Source of the DNA: Bradyrhizobium niftali
GTDB lineage: Bacteria; Pseudomonadota; Alphaproteobacteria; Rhizobiales; Xanthobacteraceae
Direction: 5' to 3'
Assembly: GCF_004571025.1 (NCBI RefSeq)
Contig: NZ_SPQT01000028.1
Span: 80,101 to 144,100 of the forward strand
Length of the DNA: 64,000 bases
A program made the position numbers and the translations under genes. Below, piece after piece: positions 26,976 to 37,000 of the stretch (position 1 is its first letter; the number at the start of each line of letters is the position of its first letter). Under the pieces are notes generated by a model. That model did not search any database. It was given only the letters and a program-made list of their open reading frames with translations, and had not been told where the DNA came from.

Positions 26976-27173
26976 CTGATCTTCCTTCTCGTCCTTAGGG
27001 GGAGATTCTTGGGACAGCGCGCTTGCGGCGCACAATGAATCAAAAGACACGATTCGACACGTTAAAATTTGGGGAGATACGTGCCGGCACGTCGCGATCC
27101 AAATCTGTCAATCATGACCTGAATGCGGCATGAACATCGCCCGCATCCTGCTCCAGGCGACACGCCGGCGTCG

Positions 27174-28181
27174 CTAGCGGCCGAGAAAGCCGAGCACCAG
27201 CTCCCGGTACTTCTCCGGCGCTTCCAGGAAGACGAGATGGCCGGTGTCGGGGATCACTTCGGCCCGCGCATTCGGCATCTTCGCGGCGAGCTCCTTCGCG
27301 AGCTCGGCGTTCTGCCCCATCTTCGCGCGCAGCGCCTCCGGTGCGTTCGGACGGCCCGGTGCGTTGTGGTCGTCGGCGCCCATGATGAACAGCGTCGGCT
27401 CGGAAACGAGCGCGACCTCGTGCGCGATCGGCTCGCGATAGATCATCTGGCCGGAGCTGACGAAGGCGCGCAGCCAGCGCGGATAGTCGGGGCTGCCCTT
27501 GATGTTGAAGCGGGCGTCGATGAAGGGCGTGATCTGATCCGGCGGCAGCTTGATCGCGTAATTGGTCTGGAGCTGCTTGCGATAGCCCTCGGCCGTGAGC
27601 TTGTCTTCGCTCTCGATAATCTTCTCGGTCGGCGTCGGCGGCACGTAGAGGCGATAGTCTTCCAGCCCGATCGGCGCGGTCAGCACGAGATGGGCGACTC
27701 TATCGGGAGAGGCGCGGGCGATGCGCACGCCCAGCATGCCGCCGAGCGAATGGGCGACGATCTCGGCCTTGTCGATCTTGAGATGGTCGAGCAGCGCGAT
27801 GGTGTTGCGCGCCAGCGTGTCGAAATGCAGTTCGCCCGCCGGCTTGGAGGATTTGCCGAAACCGATCTGGTCGGGCACCACGACGCGGAAACCGGCTTCG
27901 CTCAGCATCCTGATCACAGGCGCCCAGTAGCTCGACGGGAAATTGCGCCCGTGCAGCAGCACCACGGTGCGGCCGTTCGGCTGCTGAGGCGCGACGTCCA
28001 TATAGGCCATGGCGAGCTGCTCGCCGTCGTTCACAACAGGCAGCAGGTGCACGGGATAGGGATAGGCAAAGCCTTCGAGCGCGATGCCGTAGGGTTCGCG
28101 CGGAGTGGTGTCGGCGGCGTGAGAGGCGAGAGGAGCGGCGAGAAGGGCGGCGGCAAGCGCGGCCGGGAGGAAGCGGTTCAT
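27174..28181 (-). CDS. Exported alpha/beta hydrolase
   Basis: A 335-residue exported hydrolase with a signal peptide (about 1-23, ending HAA). Motifs are VVLLHGRNFPSSYW (oxyanion), VVVPDQIGFGKSS, AHSLGGML (nucleophile Ser), IMGADDHNAPG (acid) and PDTGHLVFLEAP (His). The triad is complete. It lies between two palindromic repeats in a gap before an ArsR-type gene that it does not overlap. The substrate is unknown. Confidence 0.9.
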   Translation of the reverse strand: MNRFLPAALAAALLAAPLASHAADTTPREPYGIALEGFAYPYPVHLLPVVNDGEQLAMAYMDVAPQQPNGRTVVLLHGRNFPSSYWAPVIRMLSEAGFRVVVPDQIGFGKSSKPAGELHFDTLARNTIALLDHLKIDKAEIVAHSLGGMLGVRIARASPDRVAHLVLTAPIGLEDYRLYVPPTPTEKIIESEDKLTAEGYRKQLQTNYAIKLPPDQITPFIDARFNIKGSPDYPRWLRAFVSSGQMIYREPIAHEVALVSEPTLFIMGADDHNAPGRPNAPEALRAKMGQNAELAKELAAKMPNARAEVIPDTGHLVFLEAPEKYRELVLGFLGR

Positions 28182-28201
28182 GAAGATCTCGTAATTGGAG
28201 C

Positions 28202-28283
28202 CGTCATTCCGGGGCGCGCCGAAGACGCGAACCCGGAATCTCGAGGTTCCAGGTTCGATGCTTCGCATCGCCCGGAACGACAC
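28202..28283. repeat. Intergenic palindromic repeat, family A, copy 3
   Basis: Contains CGTCATTCCGGGGCG at the left, ACCCGGAATCTCGAGGTTCC in the middle and GCCCGGAACGAC at the right. It lies upstream of the hydrolase gene and overlaps its 5' leader. Confidence 0.8.
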
Positions 28284-28297
28284 TGCGCTTAAAGCGA

Positions 28298-28327
28298 TGG
28301 ATGGCCGGGTCAAGCCCGGCCATGACG
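28298..28327. repeat. Intergenic palindromic repeat, family I, copy 2
   Basis: The hairpin arms TGGCCGGG and CCCGGCCA carry TCAAG between them. It is the counterpart of 23666-23695. Confidence 0.8.
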
Positions 28328-28375
28328 AGCACACGAATTCACACGCAAACGTGCGATCTCATGCGCCCGGCGTGA

Positions 28376-29074
28376 TCAGTCCTTCCCATTTCCGAACAGC
28401 GCCGCAAACTGCTTCTCGCCGGTGCGGGTGAAATTCACCACGCGGCTGCCGGGCGTGGCGTCGCGCGCGGCCCATTTCAGCTCGGTGAAGCGCTGCATCA
28501 TGGTGGCGCCCAGCGTGCCGGCGAGATGGTGGCGCCGCTCGCTCCAGTCGAGGCAGGCCTTGCACACCGGCCGCCGCGGATGGGCGAGCATGTCGGGCGA
28601 GATCTGCAAATGTCTGGCGAGGAAGCGCTCGCCCTCGGCGGTCAGCTCGATGTCCTGCTTCTTCTGCTTGACCAGGTTTCTCTCGCGCATGGTGTCGAGC
28701 ATCTGCACGCCGAGATCGCCGGCGAGGTGATCGTAGCAGATGCGCGCGCGCCGCAGTGCCGGATCCTTCGGCCCGGTGCGCACGCGCATGTGGCCGGTGC
28801 GCGCGGCGAGCCCCGCGAGGCCTTCGAGCACGCCGGCAACGTCGTCGTCGGTGAGGCGGTAGTAGCGGTGGCGGCCCTGCTTCTCCGGCTCGACCAGCCC
28901 GCCGGCCTCGAGCTTCGACAGGTGCGAGCTTGCGGTCTGCGGCGTGATGCCGGCCTCCTGCGCCAGCTCGCTCGCGGTCAGCGCGCGTCCGTTCATCAGC
29001 GCCGTGAGCATGTTGGCGCGGGCGGGGTCGCCGACCAGCGCGGCGACCATGGCGATGTCGGGTCCTGATTTCAT
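28376..29074 (-). CDS. ArsR/SmtB-type winged-helix transcriptional regulator
   Basis: A 232-residue regulator. The N-terminal winged-helix domain includes VGDPARANMLTALMNGRALT, then ASELAQEAGITPQTASSHLS (recognition helix) and the wing RHRYYRLTDDDVAGVLEGLA. The C-terminal domain has RARICYDHLAGDLGVQMLD and a CKACLDWSERRHHL Cys pair, the layout of long ArsR proteins found in rhizobia. The ATG at 29074 is preferred as it starts at the first DNA-binding helix. No metal-site ELCVCD motif is seen, so the ligand is uncertain. It is upstream of, and co-oriented with, the hydrolase gene across two repeats. Confidence 0.9.
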   Translation of the reverse strand: MKSGPDIAMVAALVGDPARANMLTALMNGRALTASELAQEAGITPQTASSHLSKLEAGGLVEPEKQGRHRYYRLTDDDVAGVLEGLAGLAARTGHMRVRTGPKDPALRRARICYDHLAGDLGVQMLDTMRERNLVKQKKQDIELTAEGERFLARHLQISPDMLAHPRRPVCKACLDWSERRHHLAGTLGATMMQRFTELKWAARDATPGSRVVNFTRTGEKQFAALFGNGKD

Positions 29075-29171
29075 GCTTCGATGGTAGCCGAAGCATTGCG
29101 GTCGGGCAAGCGCGTAGCGTGTTGCCACATCGTCGTTGCGAACGAATGACGAAGCAACATCGGAAGCCCGA

Positions 29172-29275
29172 TCCTCACCCTGAGGAGCGCGCCCTTGCGC
29201 GCGTCTCGAAGGGCGAGGCCACCGGCGGGGCCTTCATCCTTCGAGACGCGCGTTCCGCGCTCCTCAGGATGAGGA
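29172..29275. repeat. Intergenic palindromic repeat, family D, copy 2
   Basis: The outer arms TCCTCACCCTGAGGAGCG and CTCCTCAGGATGAGGA, with inner GCGTCTCGAAGG and CCTTCGAGACGC, are near-inverse. It is followed directly by a half-copy of family B. Confidence 0.88.
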
Positions 29276-29284
29276 GCTGACAAC

Positions 29285-29313
29285 CTGGATTGCTTCGCTG
29301 CGCTCGCAATGAC
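29285..29313. repeat. Half copy of family B repeat
   Basis: Only the right arm is present, CTGGATTGCTTCGCTGCGCT then CGCAATGAC. It sits 24 bases before the NIPSNAP start, so it lies in the 5' leader of that gene. It probably records a decayed or partly deleted element. Confidence 0.8.
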
Positions 29314-29337
29314 GATATGGAAACACAGGAGCCTCAC

Positions 29338-29646
29338 ATGTCCGTCACCGTCTTCATCCGCTACCAGCTCGATCCGTTCAAGCGCGCGCAGTTCGAGGAA
29401 TATTCAAAACGCTGGCTCACCATCATCCCGAAATGCGGCGGCGACCTGATCGGCTATTTCATGCCGCACGAGGGCACCAACAGCATCGCCTTCGCGCTGA
29501 TCACCTTCGAGAGCCTGGCCGCCTATGAGGCCTATCGGGCCCGGCTGCGCGAGGATGCAGAGGGCATGGCGAACTTCCATTTCGCCGAGGAACACAGGTT
29601 CATCCTCGCGGAAGAGCGCACCTTCCTGCGCAAGGTGGTATTGTAG
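29338..29646 (+). CDS. NIPSNAP family protein
   Basis: A 102-residue protein with MSVTVFIRYQLDPFKRAQFE, then CGGDLIGYFMPHEGTNSIAF and ALITFESLAAYEAYRARLRE, the NIPSNAP pattern (dimeric alpha/beta barrel). It is followed by another barrel protein after 28 bases, suggesting an operon. Its function is unknown. ATG 29338 is the last of the possible starts and carries an AGGAGCC site. Confidence 0.9.
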   Translation: MSVTVFIRYQLDPFKRAQFEEYSKRWLTIIPKCGGDLIGYFMPHEGTNSIAFALITFESLAAYEAYRARLREDAEGMANFHFAEEHRFILAEERTFLRKVVL

Positions 29647-29674
29647 GCCACGACACTGTCAGCAGGAGACGCCC

Positions 29675-30025
29675 ATGATCGCCGTGATCTTCGAGGTCTG
29701 GCCCAAGCCCGAGCATCGCCAGACCTATTTCGACCTTGCAGCCGATCTGAAGCCGATCCTGCAAACCATCGACGGCTTCATCTCGGTCGAGCGCTTCGAG
29801 AGCCTGACCGAGAAGGGCAAGATCCTGTCGGTGTCATTCTGGCGGGATGAGGCGGCCGTGCAGGCCTGGCGCAACACGATGGAGCACCGCCGCACCCAGG
29901 CCAGGGGCAGGGCACAGATCTTCGCCGACTATCGCCTGCGCATCGCCAGCGTCGTCAGGGACTACGGCATGAATGATCGCGACGAGGCGCCGAAAGACAG
30001 CCGCGCAGTGCACGACGCACACTAG
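29675..30025 (+). CDS. Antibiotic biosynthesis monooxygenase (ABM) family protein
   Basis: A 116-residue protein. MIAVIFEVWPKPEHRQTYFD, then LKPILQTIDGFISVERFESL and SFWRDEAAVQAWRNTMEHRR are ABM features. The C-terminal RRTQARGRAQIFADYRLRIA tail is typical of this sub-group. It is probably a dimeric ferredoxin-fold protein; monooxygenase activity is not shown. It lies between the NIPSNAP gene and a PEP-mutase-type gene, all on the same strand. Confidence 0.88.
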   Translation: MIAVIFEVWPKPEHRQTYFDLAADLKPILQTIDGFISVERFESLTEKGKILSVSFWRDEAAVQAWRNTMEHRRTQARGRAQIFADYRLRIASVVRDYGMNDRDEAPKDSRAVHDAH

Positions 30026-30097
30026 CGCGCTCCGGGCGCGCACTGGCGCTGCCCCGAATGCGTGCCTATGTCTGCGCGGCCAACAAGGGAGAGAAAC

Positions 30098-30907
30098 ATG
30101 CACGTGACGACCGCGGACAAGCGCGCAACTTTCAGGAAGATGCATGAGAGCGGCTGCTTCATTCTGCCCAATCCGGTCGATGTCGGCAGCGCCAAGGCGT
30201 TGCAGCATCTCGGTTTCAAGGCGATAGCGTCATCGAGCGCGGGCTTTGCATGGACCATCGGCAAGGCCGACAACCACGTCACCGTCGAGGACGTCTGTCA
30301 GCATCTGGCAGCATTGAGCTCGGCGGTCGACATTCCCGTGAATGCGGATTTCGAGGGCGGCTTTGCGGTCGAGCCCGACAAGGTCGCCGACAATGTCGAG
30401 CGCGGTGTGCGCACCGGCGTCGCCGGGCTGTCGATCGAGGATTCCACCGGTGACAAGGACAAGCCGCTCTACGATCGCGCGCTCGCGGTCGAGCGCATCA
30501 AGGCCTCGCGCAAGGCGATCGGCGACAGCGGCACGCTGCTGGTCGGCCGCTGCGAGGCATATCTGTGGGGCGTGACCGATCTCAAGCTCGTCATCGACCG
30601 GCTCACCGCCTACGCGGATGCCGGCGCCGACTGCCTCTACGCGCCGGGCCTGAAGAGCCGCGAGGACATCGCCGCGGTGGTGAAGGCGGTGCATCCAAAG
30701 CCGTTCAACCTCTTGATCGGCGGCTCCGGCCTGTCGTTGCAGGAGGCCGAAGATCTCGGCGTGCGCCGGATCAGCGTCGGCGGTTCGCTCGCCCGCGCCG
30801 CCTGGGGCGGCTTCATGCGCGCGGCAAAGGAGATGGCGGAGAAGGGGACGTTCACCGAGCTCGGCAGCGGCTATCCCGGCGGCGAGCTCAACAAGATGTT
30901 CAGCTAG
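30098..30907 (+). CDS. Isocitrate lyase / phosphoenolpyruvate mutase family protein
   Basis: A 269-residue (beta/alpha)8 enzyme. PVDVGSAKALQHLGFKAIAS binds the substrate region, VNADFEGGFAVEPDKVADNV holds the metal-binding Asp/Glu pair, and LVGRCEAYLWG and GVRRISVGGSLARAAWGGF are typical. No KxCGH isocitrate-lyase motif is seen, so the activity may be a carboxyphosphonoenolpyruvate- or 2-methylisocitrate-type lyase, or oxaloacetate cleavage. ATG 30098 has GGGAGAGAAAC upstream. It forms a three-gene run with NIPSNAP and ABM genes. Confidence 0.9.
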   Translation: MHVTTADKRATFRKMHESGCFILPNPVDVGSAKALQHLGFKAIASSSAGFAWTIGKADNHVTVEDVCQHLAALSSAVDIPVNADFEGGFAVEPDKVADNVERGVRTGVAGLSIEDSTGDKDKPLYDRALAVERIKASRKAIGDSGTLLVGRCEAYLWGVTDLKLVIDRLTAYADAGADCLYAPGLKSREDIAAVVKAVHPKPFNLLIGGSGLSLQEAEDLGVRRISVGGSLARAAWGGFMRAAKEMAEKGTFTELGSGYPGGELNKMFS

Positions 30908-30957
30908 AACATGATCCGGAAAAGTGTGCAGCGGTTTTCCGGAAGGATCATGCTCAA
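30908..30957. repeat. Intergenic palindromic repeat, family H
   Basis: The arms GAACATGATCCGGAAAA and TTTTCCGGAAGGATCATG are inverted around GTGTGCAGCGG. It begins at the last base of the PEP-mutase family gene's stop region. I recognise the pattern from Bradyrhizobium and Rhodopseudomonas intergenic repeats. One copy is in this window. Confidence 0.85.
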
Positions 30958-31018
30958 GCAATAGAGCCGAACGAAAAGCGGCGGGATGTTGTGTCCCGCC
31001 GCTCGCTCGTCCTCTCGG

Positions 31019-31147
31019 TGTCATGCCCCGCCTTGTGCGCAATTGCGGACTGGGGCGGCGGCGGGGCATCCAGTACGCCGCAGCTTGTCTGTTCAACCAC
31101 GACCGTCTCGGAGTACTGGATCGCCCGGTCGAGCCGGGCGATGACAG
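31019..31147. repeat. Intergenic palindromic repeat, family E, copy 2
   Basis: The left arm is TGTCATGCCCCGCC and the right arm is CGGGCGATGACAG. Inner CATCCAGTACGCC and GTACTGGATCGCCCGG also pair. It separates convergent genes. Confidence 0.8.
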
Positions 31148-31155
31148 TTGTGGTC

Positions 31156-31572
31156 TTACTTCGCGCCGTCAGACGGAGCCTTCGTGCCGTCAGACGGAGC
31201 GGCCGGATCCGGCGCGGCCGGCTTGCTCGGCGCAGCACCCGTGGTCACGCCCGGCGCGGCGTTGTTGCGCGGCGTCACGTCGCGCATGCCGGGAGGCGCC
31301 GCTGGATTGGTCGGCGGAGCCTGCTGGGCGGTCTTCGTCGCCGGCTCATTGCTCGCCTGGTTGCCCGTGGTCGTGTTGTTCAAGCCATAGAACACGGCGC
31401 CCAGCACCAGGGCGACAGCCACGGCAAACAGTGCGACCTTGCCGCTGGAGGCGGGGCCTTCGCCCAGTTCGGGGTCGGCCTGAAGGTCGGCATCCCGTCG
31501 CGCCGCACGGAGATACTCATCATCGGCGAGATTCGGGCGATACGGATCGTTGGGAAAACGCTCGTCAGCCAT
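31156..31572 (-). CDS. Hypothetical single-pass membrane protein with Ala/Pro-rich tail
   Basis: A 138-residue protein: an acidic/basic N-terminal part (MADERFPNDPYRPNLADDEY), one membrane segment (about 49-68, KVALFAVAVALVLGAVFYGL), then a low-complexity tail rich in Ala, Pro, Thr and Asn, with APSDG twice at the end. Its ribosome site GAGGAGACCCAATCG fits ATG 31572. It is divergent from a TRIC-like channel gene. The function is unknown. Confidence 0.75.
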   Translation of the reverse strand: MADERFPNDPYRPNLADDEYLRAARRDADLQADPELGEGPASSGKVALFAVAVALVLGAVFYGLNNTTTGNQASNEPATKTAQQAPPTNPAAPPGMRDVTPRNNAAPGVTTGAAPSKPAAPDPAAPSDGTKAPSDGAK

Positions 31573-31758
31573 CGATTGGGTCTCCTCGATTATGGCGGCT
31601 GGACAACCCATAGATGCGAGATTCTGTTCCGCCCCTCTGATGCTTTCGTCGCATGTTGCCTCCGCGTCAGGAATCGGGAACCTGTTAATTCCGGATGAAC
31701 CCTTGTTCATCCTGGAACCGCGGACGTAAGTTCCACGGCGGAATAAGGGAACAAAGCG

Positions 31759-32400
31759 ATGTGGAGCCTGCCGCCAAGCGATAGCGTGCTGCATCTTCTG
31801 GCGTTTGTTGCCTTGACGGCGCAGGGCATGACCGCGGCGCTAGCTGCGGGGCGGCGCAGCATGGACTATGTCGGTGTCTGCATGCTCGGCAGCATCACCG
31901 CGCTTGGCGGTGGCACGCTGCGCGACCTGTTCCTCGGTCACTATCCGCTGGCCTGGGTTGCGAACCCGATCTATCTCGTGCTTCCCGGCGCTGCCGCGCT
32001 GCTGACCATCCTGGTCGCGCGCCTCGTGCACCGGCTTCAGTTCGCCTTCATCGTGCTCGATGCCATCGGCCTCGTCGTGTTCACCATGACCGGTTGCGAC
32101 ATCGCCTGGCAGATGGATGTCTCGCTGCCGATCGTCATCGTCTCGGGCATGGTGACCGGCTGCGCCGGCGGCGTGCTGCGCGACGTGCTCTGCAACGACG
32201 TGCCGCTCTTGTTTCGCTCCGAGCTCTACGCCAGCGTCTCGGTCGTGACCGGCCTGTTCTATGCGACCGCCTTCGGCCTCAGCATCAACGCCGAACTCTG
32301 GACGATCTTGACCTTCATCCTCGGCATCAGCTTCCGCCTGCTCGCGGTGCGCTACAAATGGGAGATGCCGAAATTCGTGTTCACGGGGGATGAGCGGTAG
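31759..32400 (+). CDS. Trimeric intracellular cation (TRIC/UPF0126) channel family protein
   Basis: A 213-residue membrane protein with about seven segments arranged as two repeats. Each repeat carries a GGGTLRD-type motif: LGGGTLRDLFLG (about 50-60) and CAGGVLRDVLCN (about 135-146). These flank the pore in prokaryotic TRIC structures. It would conduct K+ or similar cations across the inner membrane. ATG 31759 has AAGGGAAC upstream. Confidence 0.93.
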   Translation: MWSLPPSDSVLHLLAFVALTAQGMTAALAAGRRSMDYVGVCMLGSITALGGGTLRDLFLGHYPLAWVANPIYLVLPGAAALLTILVARLVHRLQFAFIVLDAIGLVVFTMTGCDIAWQMDVSLPIVIVSGMVTGCAGGVLRDVLCNDVPLLFRSELYASVSVVTGLFYATAFGLSINAELWTILTFILGISFRLLAVRYKWEMPKFVFTGDER

Positions 32401-32413
32401 CTCCATCCACCTC

Positions 32414-32491
32414 GTCATTGCGAGCGCAGCGAAGCAATCCAGAATCTTTCCGCGGAGGAAGTCTGGATTGCTTCGCTACGCTCGCAATGAC
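32414..32491. repeat. Intergenic palindromic repeat, family B, copy 2
   Basis: The outer arms GTCATTGCGAGCGCAGCGAA and TTCGCTACGCTCGCAATGAC are inverted with one mismatch. It lies between the convergent TRIC-like and cytochrome genes, where it could form a bidirectional hairpin. Confidence 0.9.
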
Positions 32492-32505
32492 GGGGGGAGA
32501 GCTGG

Positions 32506-33729
32506 CTACGGCTGCTTCCGCGCCTTCGCCACCTGCGCCGGCGTCACCAGCGGGCCCGAATTGCCCCAGGAGTTGCGGATGTAGTTGGCCACCGCCGCGA
32601 TCTCCTCGTCGGACAACTGCCTGGCATAGGCCGGCATCTCGCCGGTGTTGGGCGCGCGGGGCGTCGTCACGGTGTGGGCGCCGTCGAGCGTGATGCGCAA
32701 GGTCGAGGACGGATTGACCGATTGCAGCAGCGCGTTGGCGGGCAGCGGCGGATAGATGCGCGGCGCGCCGGTCCCGTCGGCTTCATGGCAGGCGATGCAG
32801 AATTTTGCGTAGACCGCCTGGCCGGTTTTCATCGTGGCCTCGTCGGGCGGCGTCACGATCGTCTCACGCCGCGCCGGCGGCAGGCTCTTCAGGTAGACCG
32901 CGATCGCACGCACATCGGCGTCGCTCATCTTCGAGGTCGAGTTGACGACCACCTCCGCCATCAACCCGTCGGCATGGCTTTTGGCATTGCGGCCGCTCTG
33001 CAGATATTCGACGATGTCCTCGACGCTCCACGACTTCAGCCCGGTGCGGGGCGCGCCATCGAGCCTTGGGGCGTACCAGCCGCCGACCTCGTTGCCGGAC
33101 AATGCCTGCGCCTGCTTGTCCGCGCCAAAATAGTTCTTCGGCGTATGGCAGGCGCCGCAATGGCCGAGCCCGGTGACCAGATAGCCGCCGCGATTCCAGG
33201 CCGCGCTCTGGCTCTGGTCCGGCTCGAACAGGCCGGGCTTGAAAAACATGGTGTTCCAGATCCGCATCAGGCCGCGATAACCGAACGGCCAGCGCAGCTC
33301 CGGCGGCTTGTTGCGGCTTACGACGGGCGCCAGCGTGCCGAGATAGGCGCGGATCGCCAGAGTGTCGTCCTTCGTCATCTTCGTGAAGTAGGGATAGGGG
33401 AAGGCCGGATAGTAGTTCGAGCCGTCAGGCGCGACGCCATAGCGGAGCGCGCGGGTGAAATCGGCATCCGCCCAGCCGCCGATCCCGGTGTCCCGGTCGG
33501 GCGTCAGGTTCGGCGCATAGATCGCGCCGAAGGGCGTATCGATGCGCTTTCCGCCCGCGAACGGCTTTGCCGGATCGGCGGTGTGGCAGCCCGCGCAGTC
33601 ACCGGCCTCGACCAGCGTCTTGCCGTAGGCGATCAGCTCCGGCGACGGCTCGGCGGCACGGACCGTGCTCGCAACCGCACTGCACAACGCCAATCCCACA
33701 ACAGCCAGACCAGCCAGAATCGTCCGCAT
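32506..33729 (-). CDS. Tri-haem c-type cytochrome (alcohol dehydrogenase cytochrome subunit-like)
   Basis: A 407-residue exported cytochrome. Signal peptide residues 1-25 end VRA. Three CxxCH haem sites are visible: CAGCH (about 45), CGACH (about 193) and CIACH (about 313), each followed by its Met ligand region. The order and length match AdhB-type membrane-linked cytochromes, which take electrons from quinoprotein or flavin dehydrogenases and pass them to ubiquinone. No dehydrogenase subunit gene is adjacent, so its partner is elsewhere. ATG 33729 has AGGAGAGGC upstream. Confidence 0.93.
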   Translation of the reverse strand: MRTILAGLAVVGLALCSAVASTVRAAEPSPELIAYGKTLVEAGDCAGCHTADPAKPFAGGKRIDTPFGAIYAPNLTPDRDTGIGGWADADFTRALRYGVAPDGSNYYPAFPYPYFTKMTKDDTLAIRAYLGTLAPVVSRNKPPELRWPFGYRGLMRIWNTMFFKPGLFEPDQSQSAAWNRGGYLVTGLGHCGACHTPKNYFGADKQAQALSGNEVGGWYAPRLDGAPRTGLKSWSVEDIVEYLQSGRNAKSHADGLMAEVVVNSTSKMSDADVRAIAVYLKSLPPARRETIVTPPDEATMKTGQAVYAKFCIACHEADGTGAPRIYPPLPANALLQSVNPSSTLRITLDGAHTVTTPRAPNTGEMPAYARQLSDEEIAAVANYIRNSWGNSGPLVTPAQVAKARKQP

Positions 33730-34022
33730 CGAAAGCCTCTCCTGCGACCATTCGACGTCGCCTGCGTGAACGGGGCGTCAATTCATTTCGCGGCGGCGGG
33801 GGTATCGTGACACAAATTGAAAATGCCGGACGCCTTTGCAGCCACGAAATTGCGATTTTTACCCGGCGCTCCCTTTGGTCCAGATTTGTGGTGCGGAGCG
33901 TTAAATATCCGACATAGAGTGGCGGAGACGGTCGGCGCGCCCTAGCTAAAAACAACGGGCAGGCAACGGCTTAAGCGACGTTAAGTGACAAAGACCTGAA
34001 CAGGGCGTGGAAAGAGGACAGC
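33730..34022. other. Divergent intergenic region, cytochrome / ferredoxin oxidoreductase
   Basis: This 293-base gap must contain the promoters of both genes. There is an AT-richer patch about 33870-33910 with TTAAATATCCGAC, and a CAAATTGAAAATG patch before it. I see no FNR/FixK palindrome or small gene. Confidence 0.45.
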
Positions 34023-37000
34023 ATGGGCATCAACCAGGGTCCGATCAGTCTCGATCAAAAATACACCCAGGACACCGGACACGTCTTCACCACGGGCATC
34101 CAGGCCCTGGTTCGCCTGCCCATGGCCCAGATCCGGCGCGACCGCGCCAATGGCCTCAACACCGCGGGCTTCATCTCCGGCTATCGCGGCTCGCCGCTCG
34201 GCGGCTACGACCAGCAGCTCTTTGCGGCGCGAAAGCATCTCGAGCAGTACAACATCAAGTTCCAGCCCGGCGTGAACGAGGACCTGGCCGCGACCGCCGT
34301 CTGGGGCTCGCAGCAGCTCAACCTCTCGCCCGGCGCCAAGTATGACGGTGTGGTCGGCATCTGGTACGGCAAAGGGCCCGGCGTCGATCGCTGCGGCGAC
34401 GTGTTCCGCCATGGCAATGCCGCGGGCTCGGCCAAGAACGGCGGTGTGCTGTGCCTCGCCGGCGACGACCACGGCGCAAAGTCCTCGACCGTCCCGCATC
34501 AGTCCGACCACGCCTTCATGTCGGCGCTGATGCCGTATCTCTACCCGTCCAGCATCCACGAGATGATCGAGATGGGCCTGCTCGGCATCGCGATGTCGCG
34601 CTACTCGGGCTGCTGGGTCGGCATGAAGGTGATCACGGAGACGGTGGAGACCACCGCCGAGATCGACCTCACCGACGAGATGAAGCCCTTCATCATCCCG
34701 CCTGATTTCGAGCTGCCGCCCGATGGCCTCAATCTGCGCTGGCCCGACGACCGCTTCGAGCAGGACCGCCGCCTCCAGGACTACAAGGGCTTTGCCGCGA
34801 TCGCCTTTGCGCGCGCCAACAAGGTCAACCGCGTCACCATGGATTCGCCGAATGCGCGCTTCGGCATCATGGCGTCCGGCAAGAGCTATGAGGACGTGCG
34901 GCAAGCGCTGCGCGAGCTCGGGATCACCGAGGAAGTGGCCGCCAAGATCGGCCTTCGCCTCTACAAGATCGGCATGCCCTGGCCGCTGGAGCCGGAAGGC
35001 GTGCGCCAGTTCGCGGTCGGGCTCGAGGAAATCTTCATCATCGAAGAGCGGCGCGAGATCGTCGAGAACCAGGTCAAGCAGGAGCTGTTCAACTGGCGCG
35101 ATGACGTCCGTCCGCGCATCGTCGGCAAGATGGACGAGCACGACAAGCGCTTCCTGACCTTCGCCGCCGAGCTCAGCGTCGCCTCGCTTGCGACCTCGAT
35201 CACCGAGCGACTTCTTCGACTTAATCTCAACCCCGAGATCACGGAGATGCTCCGCGTCAAGGCCGACTGGTTCAACGGCCGTCAGGCGACCCAGATGCAG
35301 GCGGTCGCACCCGTCTCCCGAACCCCATATTTCTGCTCCGGCTGCCCCCACAACACATCGACAAAAGTCCCCGAAGGCAGCCGCGCCATGGCCGGCATCG
35401 GCTGTCACTTCATGGCGCTGTGGATGGACCGCTCGACCGAGACGTTCACGCATATGGGCGGCGAGGGCGTACCGTGGGTCGGGATCGCGCCCTTCACCAA
35501 CGAGAACCACATTTTCGCCAATCTCGGCGATGGCACCTATTTCCACTCCGGTCTGCTCGCCATTCGCCAGGCGGTCGCCTCCAAGACCAACATCACCTAC
35601 AAGATCCTCTACAACGACGCCGTCGCCATGACCGGCGGCCAGCGCCATGACGGCGATCTCTCGCCGCAGCAGATTACCTTCCAGCTCCACGCCGAGGGCA
35701 TCCGCGAGATCTATCTGGTCTCGGAAGCGCCCGACACTTATCCCGCCGACACCATCGCGCCCGGCGTGAAGAAGTATCACCGCGACGAACTCGACAGCGT
35801 CATGAAGATGTGCCGCGAGTACAAGGGCACCTCGGCGATCGTGTTCGTGCAGACCTGCGCAGCCGAAAAGCGCCGCCGCCGCAAGCGCGGCCTGATGGAG
35901 GATCCGGCGCGCCGCGTCATGATCAACCCAGCCGTCTGCGAAGGCTGCGGCGACTGCTCGGTGCAGTCGAACTGCATCTCGGTCGAGCCGCTGGAGACCG
36001 AGTTCGGCCGCAAGCGCGCCATCAACCAGTCGTCCTGCAACAAGGACTATTCCTGCGTGAAGGGGTTCTGCCCGTCCTTCGTCACCGTCGACGGCGGCGC
36101 GCCGCGTCACCGCGCGCCGGCCGAGCTTGAAGAGATCGGCGCGCTGCCGGAGCCGGCCTCGCGCCCGACGCTGGACAAGCCCTACAACATCGCCGTCGGC
36201 GGCGTTGGCGGCACCGGCGTGCTCACCATCGGCGCGCTGCTCGGCATGGCCGCCCACATCGAGGGCAAGGCCTCGATGATTCTCGACATGTCGGGCCTCG
36301 CGCAAAAGGGCGGGGCGGTGCTCAGCCACGTCCGCCTGTCGGATCATCCGGCCGAGGTGACGTGTTCGCGCATCGTCACCGGCACGGCAGATCTCGTGCT
36401 CGCCGCCGACGAGGTGGTCGCGGTCGCCAAGGACACCATCTCGCTCTGCGACACCAGCCGCACCCGCGGCATCATCAACAGCCACGTCATTCCCACCGCC
36501 GACTTCGTCCTCAACCGCGACTTCAACTTCCAGACCCGCAAGCTGAACGGATTGCTGGAGACGGCGCTGCACAAGGACTCCGTCTTCTTCGACTTCACCA
36601 AGCCGGCCGAGCAACTCCTCGGCGACAGCATCGCCACCAACATGATGATGATGGGCTACGCCTATCAGAAGGGGCTCTTCCCGCTGTCGGCGGAGTCGAT
36701 CGAGCAGGCGATCGAGGTCAACGGCGTCTCGATCAAGATGAACAAGGAAGCCTTCCGCCTCGGTCGCCTCGCGGTCGCCGATCCCCAGCGTCTTGCGGGC
36801 ATGCTGAAGGGCACGGACGAGGTCGTTGCGCCCAAGACCTTGGACGCAATGACGTTGGACGAGGTCATCGAGCATCGCGCCAAGCACCTGACCGCCTATC
36901 AGAACGGCCGCCTGGCAAAACGCTATCGCAAGCTGGTCGATCAGGTTCGCGATGCCGCGAGGCAAGGGGGCTATGACGATGCACTGCCGCGCGCGGTCGC

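Noticed and set aside
30026..30042. GC-only hairpin (GCGCGC arms) after the ABM gene
   Set aside because: Short, with no T run, and in a genome where such stretches are frequent by chance.
33981..36965. A 994-codon open frame on the minus strand, opposite the ferredoxin oxidoreductase gene
   Set aside because: It is an artefact of high-GC codon bias. It lacks recognisable domains, is rich in His, Arg, Asp and Ala, and lies opposite a gene with clear motifs.
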